Below, in pieces: positions 39,766 through 49,779 of a stretch of 64,000 bases of DNA. The position numbers and the translations under genes are program-made. The stretch lies in contig NC_014145.1 of the NCBI RefSeq assembly GCF_000253115.1, positions 1,736,001-1,800,000 on the forward strand, read 5' to 3'. The DNA is from Thiomonas arsenitoxydans. GTDB taxonomy: Bacteria; Pseudomonadota; Gammaproteobacteria; Burkholderiales; Burkholderiaceae_C. The notes under the pieces were generated by a model, which worked only from the letters and a program-made list of their open reading frames with translations, was not told the DNA's origin and did no database searches. Position 1 is the first letter of the stretch. Each line of letters begins with the position of its first letter.

Positions 39766-40032
39766 ATGCCCGCCGCCAAAACTGCCCGCCATGCCGATCA
39801 GGCCCCAGCCAGCTACGAACAGGCGCTGGCCGAGTTGGAGCAGATCGTGCAGGCCATGGAAGGAGGGCAGCTCAGCCTCGACGACACGCTGTCTTCCTAC
39901 AAGCGTGGCAATCTGCTGCTGCAGTTCTGCCGCGGCAAACTGCAGGCGGTGGAGCAGCAGGTTCAGGTGCTCGATGGCGAGCAGCTCAAACCCTTGCGCA
40001 CGGAACCCGATGAGGAGGATGACCGTGTCTGA
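39766..40032 (+). CDS. xseB: Exodeoxyribonuclease VII small subunit
   Basis: This 88-residue protein has the two-helix XseB core [19 protein letters not shown], then [24 protein letters not shown]. It supports XseA in degrading single-stranded DNA; xseA is not in the window. It is the first gene of the xseB-ispA-dsbB-dxs group, and its stop overlaps the ispA start region. The N-terminal 14 residues are Ala/Lys rich and variable. Confidence 0.95.
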   Translation: MPAAKTARHADQAPASYEQALAELEQIVQAMEGGQLSLDDTLSSYKRGNLLLQFCRGKLQAVEQQVQVLDGEQLKPLRTEPDEEDDRV

Positions 40033-40999
40033 GGTGCTGCAGTTGGAGAGCGTGCCACCGGGTTCCACCCAACCGGGCGTGCTGCCGCTCAACCACTCCT
40101 TTGATCACTGGCTGCACCAGCACCAGGCTCGGGCCCAGCAGTTGATCGAGCGCTTTGTGCCGCCGGAGCATCCGCTGGTGCCGCAGTTGCACGAGGCCAT
40201 GCACTATGCCGCGGCCATGGGAGGCAAGCGCGTTCGCCCCCTGCTGGTGTGGGCGGCTGGCGAGTGTGTGCAGGCCGACGATCAGGCGCTCGACCGTGCC
40301 GCCTGCGCGGTGGAATTGGTGCATGCCTATTCGTTGGTGCACGACGATCTGCCCTGCATGGACGACGACGTGCTGCGGCGCGGCCAACCCACAACCCATG
40401 TGCGATTCGGCGAAGCCCTGGCGCTGCTAGCCGGAGATGCCTTGCAAGCCCTGGCCTACGAAGTGCTGACGCCCGAGGCAGACATCGCCCCGGCGCTGCA
40501 GGCGCGGCTATGTGCGCTGCTGGCGCGGGCTTCCGGCGCTGACGGCATGGCCGGTGGCCAAACGCTCGACATTCTTGCGACCGGAGGCGCGGTCAGCGGT
40601 GACGATCTGATGCATATGCACAGCCGCAAGACCGGCGCCTTGCTCAAGGCCAGCGTGCTGATGGGCGCAGCCTGCGGCGGGTTCGATACGGCGCATCCGG
40701 CGCAAACGTATACGGCTCTGGAAACCTATGGCGACGCCGTGGGCCTGGCCTTTCAGGTGGTGGATGACATTCTGGATGTCACCGCCGATTCACATACCCT
40801 CGGAAAAACCGCGGGCAAGGACGCGCAGCAAAACAAGTCCACCTACGTCTCGGCGCTGGGTCTCGACGCCGCGCGCAAGCTGGCGCATGGTCTGCGCGAC
40901 AAGGCGCAGGCCGCACTCGACACCCTGCCGCCGCCGCAACGCGCGGCCAGCCAGCGCTTGCGCGAACTTGCCGATCTGATCGTGTTGCGCGAGCATTGA
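40025..40999 (+). CDS. ispA: Farnesyl diphosphate synthase
   Basis: This prenyltransferase of about 324 residues condenses IPP with DMAPP and GPP to farnesyl diphosphate. The two aspartate-rich motifs are [10 protein letters not shown] and VVDDILDV, and the [10 protein letters not shown] block precedes them. The GTG at 40025 is chosen because GAGGAGG at 40012-40018 is then 6 bases away; an in-frame ATG at 40019 is immediately after it and is the alternative. It overlaps xseB by 8 bases. Confidence 0.95.
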   Translation: MSEVLQLESVPPGSTQPGVLPLNHSFDHWLHQHQARAQQLIERFVPPEHPLVPQLHEAMHYAAAMGGKRVRPLLVWAAGECVQADDQALDRAACAVELVHAYSLVHDDLPCMDDDVLRRGQPTTHVRFGEALALLAGDALQALAYEVLTPEADIAPALQARLCALLARASGADGMAGGQTLDILATGGAVSGDDLMHMHSRKTGALLKASVLMGAACGGFDTAHPAQTYTALETYGDAVGLAFQVVDDILDVTADSHTLGKTAGKDAQQNKSTYVSALGLDAARKLAHGLRDKAQAALDTLPPPQRAASQRLRELADLIVLREH

Positions 41000-41044
41000 C
41001 CTGGCCACACCTCGATTTCCTCATCTACTTAAGAGACAGTCGCT

Positions 41045-41545
41045 ATGAATCAACGCCAAGGTGGCGCGCTCCCGGCTCTCGCAGCAGCCACTGCGCTGGG
41101 CACGCTGGGCGGGGCGCTCTGGCTGCAGCGCAAGGGGTTTGCCCCCTGCCCGCTGTGCATTCTTCAGCGCATGGCTTATCTGGGCGTGTTGATTTTTTCG
41201 CTTTCCGCCATCAGCCTGATGCGCTCGAATGCTCGGCTTGCCGCGCGTGTCGTGTTGGGCTTCGGAGTGCTCAGCGGCCTTGTCGGGCTGGGTTTTGCCG
41301 CCCGGCATATCTGGCTGGTTTTGCACCCGGGGCAGCTCTGCGGCCTTGATCCGCTGGCTGCGGTGATCAACCACTGGCCGGTTACGCAGTGGGCGCCTTG
41401 GATGTTTCGCGCAGATGGGCTTTGCGCCGATACCCCTTCGGTGTTCGGTTTGGCGCTGCCGTTCTGGTCTGCGGCCGGATTCGTTCTGGCGTCTGCCCTG
41501 CTGCTCGCCGCGATGTGGCGTCGCGCTTCCCCCCCAACACGCTGA
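41045..41545 (+). CDS. dsbB: Disulfide bond formation protein DsbB
   Basis: This 166-residue inner-membrane quinone reductase reoxidises DsbA. Four hydrophobic segments are seen. The first cysteine pair is CPLC in [11 protein letters not shown]; the second pair is in GQLCGLDP and GLCADTPS, in the second periplasmic loop. The gene sits between ispA and dxs, which are usually adjacent. It is 45 bp after ispA and 41 bp before dxs, all on the same strand. Confidence 0.93.
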   Translation: MNQRQGGALPALAAATALGTLGGALWLQRKGFAPCPLCILQRMAYLGVLIFSLSAISLMRSNARLAARVVLGFGVLSGLVGLGFAARHIWLVLHPGQLCGLDPLAAVINHWPVTQWAPWMFRADGLCADTPSVFGLALPFWSAAGFVLASALLLAAMWRRASPPTR

Positions 41546-41586
41546 CTCAGGCGCCGCTCCACGCGTGGTTCCACGCTTCGCCCCTT

Positions 41587-43500
41587 ATGACTGCTACGTT
41601 TTCTCTGCTGAACCGCATCGCCTCGCCTGAAGACCTGCGTGCGCTCGACCGCGCGCACCTGCGGCAACTGGCGGTTGAGCTGCGTGAATTCATTCTGCAA
41701 TCGGTGTCGCGCACTGGTGGGCATCTTTCATCGAACCTCGGCACCGTGGAATTGACCATTGCGCTGCACGCGGTGTTCAACACCCCGCATGACCGACTGG
41801 TGTGGGATGTCGGGCATCAGACCTACGCCCACAAAATTCTCACCGGACGCCGCGAAGGCATGCGCGGTCTGCGGCAGAAGGGCGGCATATCCGGCTTTCC
41901 GCGCCGTGACGAATCGCCGTTCGATGCCTTCGGCACCGCCCATTCGTCCACCTCGATTTCGGCTGCGCTGGGTATGGCGCTGGCCGCTCAGCGCAAAGGC
42001 GAAGCGCGGCGCGTGGTCGCCGTGATCGGCGATGGAGCGCTCACGGGGGGCATGGCTTTCGAGGCGCTCAACAACGCCGGCGTGCATCCCGAGGCCGATC
42101 TGCTCATCGTGCTCAACGACAACGACATGTCGATCTCTCCGCCGGTGGGCGCGCTCAATCGCCACCTCACCGGCCTGCTGTCGGGCGGACTGTTCACCGC
42201 CGCGCGCAGCACCGCCAAGCAGGTGCTCAGCGCCGCGCCGCCTTTGCTCGGTCTGGCGCGCCGCCTGGAGGAATATGCCAAGGGGCTGGTGGCGCCTTCG
42301 CCTTTGTTCGAAGAGCTCGGGGTGAAGTATTTCGGCCCGATCGACGGCCACGACCTCGACGCGCTCATTCCCACCCTGCACAATCTGCGCGACATGCACG
42401 GCCCCATCCTGCTGCATGTGGTGACCAAGAAGGGGCAGGGCTACAAGCTGGCCGAGGCCGATCCGGTGGCCTATCACGGGCCGGGACGGTTCGATCCGGC
42501 CGTGGGGCTGGCGCCCGGCAAACCGGGCAAGGCGCCCACCTTCACCCAGGTGTTCGGTCAGTGGCTGTGCGACATGGCGCAGGCCGACGCGCGTCTGGTG
42601 GGCATCACGCCGGCCATGCGCGAGGGCTCCGGCCTGGTTGAATTTGCCGAGCGCTTTCCGCAGCGTTATTTCGATGTCGGCATTGCCGAGCAGCACGCAG
42701 TTACCTTTGCTGCCGGTCTGGCTTGCGAAGGCATGAAGCCGGTGGTAGCGATCTACTCCACCTTCCTGCAGCGCGGCTACGACCAGGTGATTCACGATGT
42801 GGCCATTCAGAATCTGCCGGTGATGTTCGCGGTGGACCGGGCCGGTGTGGTGGGGGCTGACGGGGCGACGCATACCGGCGCCTTCGACATCCCCTTCCTG
42901 CGCTGCGTGCCCAATCTCAGCGTGCTCGCCCCAGCGGACGAAAATGAGTGTCGGCAACTGCTCACTACGGCCTACCGCCACGATGGCCCTGCGGCCGTGC
43001 GCTACCCGCGCGGCAGCGGTGCTGGCGTGGCCGTGCAGACCTCGCTCACCGAATTGCCCTGGGGGAAATCGCAGCCGCGGCGCGCCAGTGCCGCCAAACC
43101 GGGACAGCGCATCGCCCTACTCGCTTTCGGCCCGGTGCTCTACGCCGCGCTCCAGGCGGCTGAAGAGTTCGACGCCAGCGTGATCAATATGCGCTTTGTG
43201 AAACCGCTCGATACGGCGGCGCTGCTGGCCGCTGCAAGTAGTCACGATGCCCTGGTCACCGTGGAAGAGGGGGTGGTTAGTGGCGGGGCGGGTTCGGCCT
43301 GTCTGGAGGCACTGCAGGCGGCGGGCGTTCTAATTCCGGTGCTCAACCTCGGTCTACCCGACGCCTGGCTCGAACACGGTGACCCCGCGCAAATCACCAC
43401 TGACATCGGGCTGGACGCCGCGGGCATTGCCGCGAGCGTACGCAAACGCTTTGGCGCCTTGCTTCATCCCGCAGGCCGTCAGCGCGCGGCCAACGAATAA
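41587..43500 (+). CDS. dxs: 1-deoxy-D-xylulose-5-phosphate synthase
   Basis: This 637-residue thiamine diphosphate enzyme is the first step of the MEP isoprenoid pathway, condensing pyruvate and glyceraldehyde 3-phosphate. Family motifs are visible: [30 protein letters not shown], the TPP site [18 protein letters not shown] with ND in LNDNDMSIS, the histidine in [16 protein letters not shown] (written FDVGIAEQ), and the C-terminal transketolase domain. The start ATG 41587 is the usual N-terminus ([14 protein letters not shown] follows). It shares a group with ispA. Confidence 0.98.
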   Translation: MTATFSLLNRIASPEDLRALDRAHLRQLAVELREFILQSVSRTGGHLSSNLGTVELTIALHAVFNTPHDRLVWDVGHQTYAHKILTGRREGMRGLRQKGGISGFPRRDESPFDAFGTAHSSTSISAALGMALAAQRKGEARRVVAVIGDGALTGGMAFEALNNAGVHPEADLLIVLNDNDMSISPPVGALNRHLTGLLSGGLFTAARSTAKQVLSAAPPLLGLARRLEEYAKGLVAPSPLFEELGVKYFGPIDGHDLDALIPTLHNLRDMHGPILLHVVTKKGQGYKLAEADPVAYHGPGRFDPAVGLAPGKPGKAPTFTQVFGQWLCDMAQADARLVGITPAMREGSGLVEFAERFPQRYFDVGIAEQHAVTFAAGLACEGMKPVVAIYSTFLQRGYDQVIHDVAIQNLPVMFAVDRAGVVGADGATHTGAFDIPFLRCVPNLSVLAPADENECRQLLTTAYRHDGPAAVRYPRGSGAGVAVQTSLTELPWGKSQPRRASAAKPGQRIALLAFGPVLYAALQAAEEFDASVINMRFVKPLDTAALLAAASSHDALVTVEEGVVSGGAGSACLEALQAAGVLIPVLNLGLPDAWLEHGDPAQITTDIGLDAAGIAASVRKRFGALLHPAGRQRAANE

Positions 43501-43504
43501 AACC

Positions 43505-44488
43505 TCACGGTGCGCCGAGGCACTGGCCGAGGTTATTCGCCAGATTGCGCATCAGCTGGGTATAGCCTTCCAGGCCCAGCGGGCCCTTGGCGCCGAGCGG
43601 GTCAAGTGTGCCGACTCGCGCCTGGGTTCCCTCGATCAAGGTCTGCACCAGACGCGGTTCGAACTGAGGCTCGGCAAACACGCAGACCACGCCCAGCGAC
43701 TTGATCTTGTCGCGCATCTGACTCACGCGTCGCGCATTGGCCATGGCGTCGGGGCTGACCAGAATCGAGCCGACCGCACGCAGCCCGAAAGCATGTTCGA
43801 AGTATTGATAAGCGTCGTGAAACACGATGAAGGGCTTGCTTTTGACCGGGGTGAGTTGCGCGGTGAGTTCCGCCGTTATGGCATCGATGCGCTGCACCGC
43901 CTGCTCTGCATTGGCCTGGTATTCCGGCGCATGTTGCGGGTCTTTCGCCGCCAGCGCGCGGGCCGCGGTGCGCACGATGACCTTGGCATTGGTGGGCGAC
44001 AGCCAGAGGTGGCCATCGAAGCTGCCGGTGTGCACATGGTCATGTTCGCCGCCGTGTTCATGTTCGTCGCCGTGGTCGTGCGACACCGCCAGCTTCGGGG
44101 CAGGGCGCTTGCGTTCCCAGTCGCCGCCCGTGCGCGCGGGCAGCAAGTCCATGCCGGGCTGGGTGGAAAGCGTGACCACCTGGGTCGATTTGGGCAGGGC
44201 CTTGGTGATCTTGGTCAGCGCTGGCTCGACGTCCGGCCCGATCCAGAACAGAAGCTGCGCCTGTTCGGCGCTGGCTCGCTCAGAGGGCTTGAACGCATAG
44301 GTGTGGGGCGAATTTCCCGGCGGAATCAGCACCGTGGGTTTGCCCACCCCGGCCATGACGGCCGCCACCAGATCGGCCACGGGTTTGATGCTCACCGCGA
44401 CCCTTGGGGTTTCAGCCTGCGCCCCCAGCGGGGTCAGGGTGGCAGCGAGCAAAGCCGAAAGGGATAAGAGGCGTCGTAGGAAGATCAT
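43505..44488 (-). CDS. znuA: Zinc ABC transporter substrate-binding protein
   Basis: This 327-residue periplasmic zinc-binding protein has a signal peptide (LLSLSALLAATLTPLGAQA, cleaved near residue 25), the first ligand region IPPGNSPHTYAFKPS, a His/Asp/Glu-rich loop (SHDHGDEHEHGGEHDHVH) followed by the ligand region HLWLSPTN, then the FHDAYQYFEHAFGL and CVFAEPQF blocks. The His-rich loop identifies zinc (ZnuA) rather than manganese. It is divergent from znuCB across a short promoter region with a Zur-like palindrome, and convergent with dxs (4 bp). Confidence 0.95.
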   Translation of the reverse strand: MIFLRRLLSLSALLAATLTPLGAQAETPRVAVSIKPVADLVAAVMAGVGKPTVLIPPGNSPHTYAFKPSERASAEQAQLLFWIGPDVEPALTKITKALPKSTQVVTLSTQPGMDLLPARTGGDWERKRPAPKLAVSHDHGDEHEHGGEHDHVHTGSFDGHLWLSPTNAKVIVRTAARALAAKDPQHAPEYQANAEQAVQRIDAITAELTAQLTPVKSKPFIVFHDAYQYFEHAFGLRAVGSILVSPDAMANARRVSQMRDKIKSLGVVCVFAEPQFEPRLVQTLIEGTQARVGTLDPLGAKGPLGLEGYTQLMRNLANNLGQCLGAP

Positions 44489-44517
44489 TTTGAGCGATGA
44501 CGTTGAGAAAGTAATTA

Positions 44518-44530
44518 GTTACAATATAAC
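44518..44530. promoter_or_regulatory. Zur-like operator between znuA and znuC
   Basis: GTTA-CAATA-TAAC is an inverted repeat in the AT-rich gap between the two divergent znu units, close to the GTTATANTATAAC core of known Zur boxes. One site could repress both promoters when zinc is plentiful. Confidence 0.7.
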
Positions 44531-44553
44531 ACTTGCAACAGAAAATAACGCCC

Positions 44554-45324
44554 TTGTCTCCCACAGAACCCCTTATAGCCCTCGAGGGCATCCATGTGCA
44601 ACGTCACGGTAACGCGCTGCTCACCGACGTGAGCCTGCGCGTGCTGCCGCGCCAGATCGTGACGCTGGTCGGCCCGAATGGTGCGGGAAAGACCACGCTG
44701 GTGCGCGTGCTGCTCGGCTTGATGAGCGCGGATCGCGGCGCCGTGCGGCGGCGTAGCGGGCTGCGCGTGGGCTATGTGCCGCAGCGTTTCACCCCGCCGC
44801 CCAGCCTGCCGATGGATGTGGACGGTTTTCTGCGTCTGGCGGGCCCGAGTACCGAGCCGCAGCGCAAGCAGCGGCTGGCCGATAACGGCGCGAACGATCT
44901 GCTGCGGCGGCCGCTGCGTGCGCTTTCCGGCGGAGAAATGCAGCGGGTTCTGCTCGCCCGGGCGATGCTTCGCGAGCCCGATTTGCTGGTGCTCGACGAA
45001 CCGGCGCAAGGGCTCGATGTGCAGGGCCAGCAGGAGTTCTATGCCTTGATCGCCCGCCTGCGTGACGCATCAGGTTGTGGCGTGCTGCTGGTTTCGCACG
45101 ATCTGCATCTGGTCATGGCCGCCACCGACGAGGTGGTTTGCCTAGAGCGCCATGTGTGCTGCGTGGGGCGGCCCGAAGACATCAGCGTGCATCCGGAGTA
45201 CCTGCGACTTTTCGGGCGCGATCTGACCGGGCTGGCGATCTATCGTCATCACCACGATCATCATCACGATCTGCACGGCAATATCGTGCCCGATGCAGCC
45301 GAAGGACGGACGGCCCATGACTGA
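44554..45324 (+). CDS. znuC: Zinc ABC transporter ATPase
   Basis: This ABC ATPase of about 256 residues energises zinc import. It shows Walker A GPNGAGKTTLVRVLLG, the signature LSGGEMQRVLLARA, Walker B LLVLDEPAQGLD and the switch His in LVSHDLHLV. The C-terminus has a His-rich tail (YRHHHDHHHD), plausible for a zinc system. The start is uncertain: no ATG is available. TTG 44554 is chosen because the earlier TTG at 44533 is only 2 bp after the Zur-like box. Its end overlaps znuB. Confidence 0.93.
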   Translation: MSPTEPLIALEGIHVQRHGNALLTDVSLRVLPRQIVTLVGPNGAGKTTLVRVLLGLMSADRGAVRRRSGLRVGYVPQRFTPPPSLPMDVDGFLRLAGPSTEPQRKQRLADNGANDLLRRPLRALSGGEMQRVLLARAMLREPDLLVLDEPAQGLDVQGQQEFYALIARLRDASGCGVLLVSHDLHLVMAATDEVVCLERHVCCVGRPEDISVHPEYLRLFGRDLTGLAIYRHHHDHHHDLHGNIVPDAAEGRTAHD

Positions 45325-46117
45325 ATTTCTGCTGCCTGATTTCGTCTGGCGCGCCTTGATCGGCGGCTTGGGGGTGGCGCTGCTGGCGGGGCCGCTGGGT
45401 TGCTTTGTGGTGTGGCGCCGCATGGCCTATTTCGGCGAAACGCTGGCGCACTCGGCCTTTCTGGGGGTGGCGCTGGGGCTGCTGCTGCACCTCGATCCGG
45501 TCATCGGCGTGCTCGCGGTGAGCGTGGTCATCGCCCTCGTTCTGGCGCGACGACAACCGGCGGAAGGCATTGCCGAAGACACGCTGCTGGGTCTGCTGGC
45601 GCACACCAGTCTGGCGCTGGGCTTGGTGGTGCTGGCCTTCATGGAGAACGTGCGCGTCGATCTGTTCTCTTACCTGTTCGGCGACATCCTGGCGCTCAGG
45701 GCGGCAGATTTGGGTTGGATTCTTCTGATCGACGTCGTGGGCCTGTCTTTGCTGGCTTGGCTGTGGCAGGGCTTGCTGGCGCTCACCGTGCACGAAGAAC
45801 TCGCCGCCGTCGAGGGGCGGCGGGTGAAATGGTTGCAACTGGCGTTCATGCTGGTGCTGGCGGTTTTCGTCGCGCTGGCGATGAAGCTCGTGGGTATTTT
45901 GCTCACCGTCGCCATGCTCATCATTCCGGCGGCGGCGGCGCGGCGACTGGCGCGCACGCCGCTGCAGATGGCGCTGGGGGCGGCCGCAATCGGTGCAGTC
46001 GCCGTCCTGCTGGGGCTGCTGGCCTCACTGCATTCCGACCTGCCCTCGGGCCCGGCCATGGTGGTCGCGGCGGCGCTGCTGTTTCTGCTGCTGCGGGTGT
46101 TGCCGCAGCGCGGCTGA
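45317..46117 (+). CDS. znuB: Zinc ABC transporter permease
   Basis: This 266-residue inner-membrane subunit of the ABC-3 family has seven to eight hydrophobic segments. Family blocks are GPLGCFVVWRRMAYFGETLAHSAFLGVALG near the N-terminus and KLVGILLTVAMLIIPAAAAR near the end. ATG 45317 overlaps the znuC stop by 8 bases. The TGA stop at 46115-46117 shares its last base with the edge of a MITE-like palindrome. Confidence 0.94.
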   Translation: MTEFLLPDFVWRALIGGLGVALLAGPLGCFVVWRRMAYFGETLAHSAFLGVALGLLLHLDPVIGVLAVSVVIALVLARRQPAEGIAEDTLLGLLAHTSLALGLVVLAFMENVRVDLFSYLFGDILALRAADLGWILLIDVVGLSLLAWLWQGLLALTVHEELAAVEGRRVKWLQLAFMLVLAVFVALAMKLVGILLTVAMLIIPAAAARRLARTPLQMALGAAAIGAVAVLLGLLASLHSDLPSGPAMVVAAALLFLLLRVLPQRG

Positions 46118-46277
46118 GAGGGTGTGAACAAATCCGCCATGCCCGCTCATCGCGCCCAAATCGTCCCACTCGGCGTTGCAAATGCGCGCCGTGCCGACGG
46201 GCACGGCTGTGCTTTGCGCCTTGATTGGAACCCTTTGGGCGCGCTGCTCGGCCACGCCGGATTCATTCACACCCTCT
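46117..46277. mobile_element. MITE-like 161-bp imperfect palindrome
   Basis: The ends are inverted copies: AGAGGGTGTGAA at 46117-46128 and its complement TTCACACCCTCT at 46266-46277. Pairing continues inwards with mismatches (for example GCGCGCCCAAA on the right arm against TCGCGCCCAAA on the left), and the centre is GCCGTGCC-GACG-GGCACGGC. No protein is encoded. It abuts znuB and lies upstream of folE2. No second copy was seen in this window and no target duplication is obvious. Confidence 0.7.
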
Positions 46278-46329
46278 GGCGCCGCCATTTCCGCAAACCG
46301 GACAAGGATGTGCACAGTCCGGGATAATC

Positions 46330-46344
46330 TGAGAACTTTTCTCA
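46330..46344. promoter_or_regulatory. Palindrome upstream of folE2
   Basis: TGAGAA-CTT-TTCTCA is a perfect inverted repeat 57 bp before the folE2 start, following GGATAAT, a possible -10 element. It does not match the Zur-like box at znuA/znuC. Its role is unknown. Confidence 0.35.
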
Positions 46345-46401
46345 ACTATGCCCCGGGCGGGCGATACCGAACCCCATCGGCGCAGCCCCACCCGTCATTC
46401 C

Positions 46402-47190
46402 ATGAACAAACCCTTTGAAGCCATTCCGGATATCCAGAGCACTGTGGACGAGCGCCATATCGCGATCCAGCGGGTCGGGGTCAAGGGTTTGCGCTATCCG
46501 CTCAATGTGCGTCTGCGCGACGGCAGCATTCACCCGAGCATCGCCCAGGTAACGGCCGACGTGGCGCTGCCCGCCGAGAAAAAGGGCACGCATATGTCGC
46601 GCTTCGTCGAGCTGCTCGAGGCCATGCCCGAGGCGATGGACGCGCAGGCGTTTGCCGCGCTCACCCGGCAAATGCTGCCCAAGCTCAATGCCACGGCGGG
46701 GCGTCTGGAGTTCGCTTTCACCCTGTTTCTGCGCAAGACCGCGCCGGTCTCGGGCGTGCAAAGCCTGCTCGACTACGAAGCGGGGTGGATCGCGGAAGCG
46801 CGCGGCGATCAACTCAAGCTGACCGCCAAGGTCATGGTGCCGGTGAAATCGCTGTGCCCGTGTTCGAAGGAGATCTCGGATTACGGCGCGCACAACCAGC
46901 GCTCGCACATCACCATCACGGCCGAACTGCTTCAGCCCGTGGCGCTGGAAGAACTCATCCGCATTGCCGAGGAAGAGGCGTCGTGCGAGATCTGGGGCCT
47001 TCTCAAGCGCCCGGACGAAAAATATGTCACCGAGCACGCCTATGAAAATCCCAAATTCGTCGAGGATCTGGTGCGTGATGTCGCCGCCCGGCTCAATGCC
47101 GATCCGCGCATCGGGCATTACGTGGCCGAGGCGGAGAACTTTGAGTCCATCCACAATCACTCGGCCTACGCGCTGATCGAGCGGGTTTGA
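46402..47190 (+). CDS. folE2: GTP cyclohydrolase FolE2 (type IB)
   Basis: This 262-residue enzyme makes dihydroneopterin triphosphate from GTP for folate (and possibly queuosine). It is of the FolE2 type, which is known to work without zinc, unlike FolE. Family blocks: [22 protein letters not shown] near the start, the conserved cysteine in [21 protein letters not shown], a glutamate-rich block [25 protein letters not shown], and [11 protein letters not shown] at the end. Its place beside znuCB suggests use under zinc starvation. ATG 46402 fits family length. Confidence 0.95.
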   Translation: MNKPFEAIPDIQSTVDERHIAIQRVGVKGLRYPLNVRLRDGSIHPSIAQVTADVALPAEKKGTHMSRFVELLEAMPEAMDAQAFAALTRQMLPKLNATAGRLEFAFTLFLRKTAPVSGVQSLLDYEAGWIAEARGDQLKLTAKVMVPVKSLCPCSKEISDYGAHNQRSHITITAELLQPVALEELIRIAEEEASCEIWGLLKRPDEKYVTEHAYENPKFVEDLVRDVAARLNADPRIGHYVAEAENFESIHNHSAYALIERV

Positions 47191-47196
47191 GCTGCG

Positions 47197-49779
47197 TCAT
47201 TCGACCTCTCGCAAGGCCTTGAGACGGTAGAGAGTTTCAAGCGCCTGACGCGGCGTGAGGGTGTCGGGATCGATGTCATCGAGCGCCTCGATCACCGCTT
47301 CGTGCGTGGGGGCTGGCGCTGGCTCTGCTTCATCGATTTCTGCAGACGCGGCAAACAAATCGAGCTGCGCTTCCTGTTGCTGATGCTGGCGTTCCAGCGC
47401 GTCGAGCCGCTTGCGGGCGTCGCGGATGACGGCAGGCGGCACCCCCGCCAACTGGGCGACCTGCACGCCATAGCTGCGGCTGGCCGGCCCTTCGCGCACC
47501 TCGTGCAGAAACACAATGCCCTGTGGTGTTTCCGCTGCGCCCACATGCACATTGGCGGCCTGCGGGTGGCGCAGCACCATGTCCGTCAACTCGAAGTAAT
47601 GTGTGGCGAACAGGGTGAGGCTGCGGTTGCGGTCGTGCAACTGCGCCGCAATGGCCGCGGCCAGCGCGAGGCCGTCGAAAGTGGAGGTGCCGCGCCCGAC
47701 CTCGTCCATCAACACCAGGCTGTGCGGTGTGGCTTGCCGCAGAATCGCCGCGGTTTCGGCCATTTCGACCATGAAGGTCGATTGCCCGCCGGCCAGATCG
47801 TCGGAGGCGCCGATGCGGGTGAAAATCGCGTCCAGCGGGCCGATGCGAGCGCTGCGGGCCGGGACATAGCTGCCGAGATAGGCGAGCAGGGCAATCAGCG
47901 CGGTCTGCCGCATATAAGTGGATTTGCCGCCCATGTTCGGCCCGGTGAGAATGAGCAGGCGGCGCTGTTCGTCGAGCTGGCAATCGTTGGGAATGAAGCG
48001 GTCAACCCGGCTCTCGATGACCGGATGGCGGCCACCCACGATGTCGATGCCCGGCGCCTCGACGAACTCGGGGCAGACCCAGCCGAAGGTGCTCGCGCGC
48101 TCGGCCAGGGCGGCCAGGGTGTCGAGCAGGGCGACGGCCTGCGCGGCGCGGCGGATATCGGCCAGCGCGGGCTGCAGCGCTTCGATGACGCCCTCGAACA
48201 AGACTTTCTCACGCGCCAGTGCGCGATCCTGCGCGGAAAGCGCCTTGTCCTCGAAAGCCTTGAGTTCCGGGGTGATGTAGCGCTCGGCGCCTTTGAGCGT
48301 CTGGCGGCGACGGTAGTCGTCGGGCACTTTGTCGGTTTGGCCGTGGGTGACTTCGATGAAAAACCCATGAACCTTGTTGTATTGCACCCGCAGATTAGCG
48401 ATGCCGGTGCGCGCGCGCTCGCGCTGTTCCAACTCCATGAGAAAGCTGCCGCAGTCGGTGTCGATGGCGCGGAGTTCGTCGAGTTCGGCATCGAAATCGG
48501 CGGCGATCACACCGCCATCGCGCAGATTCAGCGCCGGTTCGGCCGCGATGGCGCGTTGCAGCAAGGCGGCGGGTTCGGGCGGCAAATCAAGCTGCGCATC
48601 GATGGTTTGCAGCAAGGCGCAGCGTTCGAACGCGGCCGCCTGGCGACGCAGTGCAGGCAGGCGCTGCAGGCCGTCGCGCAACGCCGACAGTTCGCGCGGC
48701 TTGGCCTGCTTCAGCGCGATGCGCGCGGCAATGCGCTCCAGATCGGCCATGCCGCGCAGGCTGCCACGCAATGCCGCCAAGTCGCCGTCGATCAGTGCCT
48801 GCAAAGCGGCGTGGCGCGCGCGGGCGACGTTGGCGTCACGCGGTGGCGCCTGCAACCAGTCGTGCAGCAGGCGGCTGCCCGCCGCAGTCTGACAACTGTC
48901 GAGATGGGAAAGCAGCGTGGGGCTGTCTTCGCCGCGCAAGGGTTGCAGAATCTCCAGATTCCGGCGGGCCACGGCGTCCAGCCGCAGACTGTGTTCGGCT
49001 CGCTCAACGCGCAGATCGGCCAGCAGGGGCAGCGTGCCACCCTGGGTCTGCTCGGCGTAGGTCAACAAGGCGGCAGCGGCGGCGTGTGCCGCGCCCAGGG
49101 CTTGCGCGCCGAACCCGTCGAGATGCGCCACCTGCAGCTGCGCGCAGAGCTTGCGCAGACCGAGCGCGGCGTCGAAATGCCATTCCGGTCGCTCGGTCGT
49201 ATGGGGCCAACGAGGTTCGTTCGGCAGGCTTTGGTGTTGCGGCCACAACACCTCGGCAGGCGCGATGCGGGCCAGCCAGTCGGGCAGGGCGGCCGCTTCG
49301 CATTGCGCCAGGGTGAGGCCGCCGCCGGTCAGCGCCATCCACGCCAGCCCCCATTCGCCACGCGCCGATTTCGGCGGCGCAACGGCCAGCAGAATGGCGT
49401 CGCGCTTGTCGTCGAGCAGCGTCTGTTCGGTGAGCGTGCCCGGTGTGACCACCCGCACCACACGGCGTTCGACCAGCCCCTTGGCCTGCGCCGGATCGCC
49501 GATCTGCTCACAGATCGCCGCTGACTCACCGAGCTTGACGAGCTTGGCCAGATAGCCATCGAGCGCCTGCGCCGGCACCCCAGCCATGATGACCGGCTCG
49601 CCCGCCGACTGACCGCGCCGGGTCAGCGTGATGTCGAGCAGCCGCGCGGCCTTCTCGGCGTCGTCGTAAAACAGTTCGTAGAAATCGCCCATGCGACACA
49701 ACAGCAGCGTGCCGGGATGCTCCGCCTTCATGCGCAGGTATTGCTGCATCAGCGGAGTGTGTGCGGAAATGCTACTCAA
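47197..49779 (-). CDS. mutS: DNA mismatch repair protein MutS
   Basis: This 860-residue mismatch sensor begins with the clamp motif [16 protein letters not shown] (the F-x-E mismatch-binding residues), followed by connector, lever and clamp domains, and ends with an ABC-type ATPase ([17 protein letters not shown], then [18 protein letters not shown]). The length is normal. The start is a TTG at 49779 with AAGGAA at a good distance; the first ATG would delete ten residues. It is convergent with folE2 (6 bp). Confidence 0.97.
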   Translation of the reverse strand: MSSISAHTPLMQQYLRMKAEHPGTLLLCRMGDFYELFYDDAEKAARLLDITLTRRGQSAGEPVIMAGVPAQALDGYLAKLVKLGESAAICEQIGDPAQAKGLVERRVVRVVTPGTLTEQTLLDDKRDAILLAVAPPKSARGEWGLAWMALTGGGLTLAQCEAAALPDWLARIAPAEVLWPQHQSLPNEPRWPHTTERPEWHFDAALGLRKLCAQLQVAHLDGFGAQALGAAHAAAAALLTYAEQTQGGTLPLLADLRVERAEHSLRLDAVARRNLEILQPLRGEDSPTLLSHLDSCQTAAGSRLLHDWLQAPPRDANVARARHAALQALIDGDLAALRGSLRGMADLERIAARIALKQAKPRELSALRDGLQRLPALRRQAAAFERCALLQTIDAQLDLPPEPAALLQRAIAAEPALNLRDGGVIAADFDAELDELRAIDTDCGSFLMELEQRERARTGIANLRVQYNKVHGFFIEVTHGQTDKVPDDYRRRQTLKGAERYITPELKAFEDKALSAQDRALAREKVLFEGVIEALQPALADIRRAAQAVALLDTLAALAERASTFGWVCPEFVEAPGIDIVGGRHPVIESRVDRFIPNDCQLDEQRRLLILTGPNMGGKSTYMRQTALIALLAYLGSYVPARSARIGPLDAIFTRIGASDDLAGGQSTFMVEMAETAAILRQATPHSLVLMDEVGRGTSTFDGLALAAAIAAQLHDRNRSLTLFATHYFELTDMVLRHPQAANVHVGAAETPQGIVFLHEVREGPASRSYGVQVAQLAGVPPAVIRDARKRLDALERQHQQQEAQLDLFAASAEIDEAEPAPAPTHEAVIEALDDIDPDTLTPRQALETLYRLKALREVE

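Noticed and set aside
46124..46327. Short frame through the MITE-like palindrome as a protein
   Set aside because: The DNA is explained by the inverted repeat; the protein has no family features.
47302..49524. Long plus-strand frame opposite mutS
   Set aside because: It is antisense to a clear MutS; no start signal and no recognisable domain.
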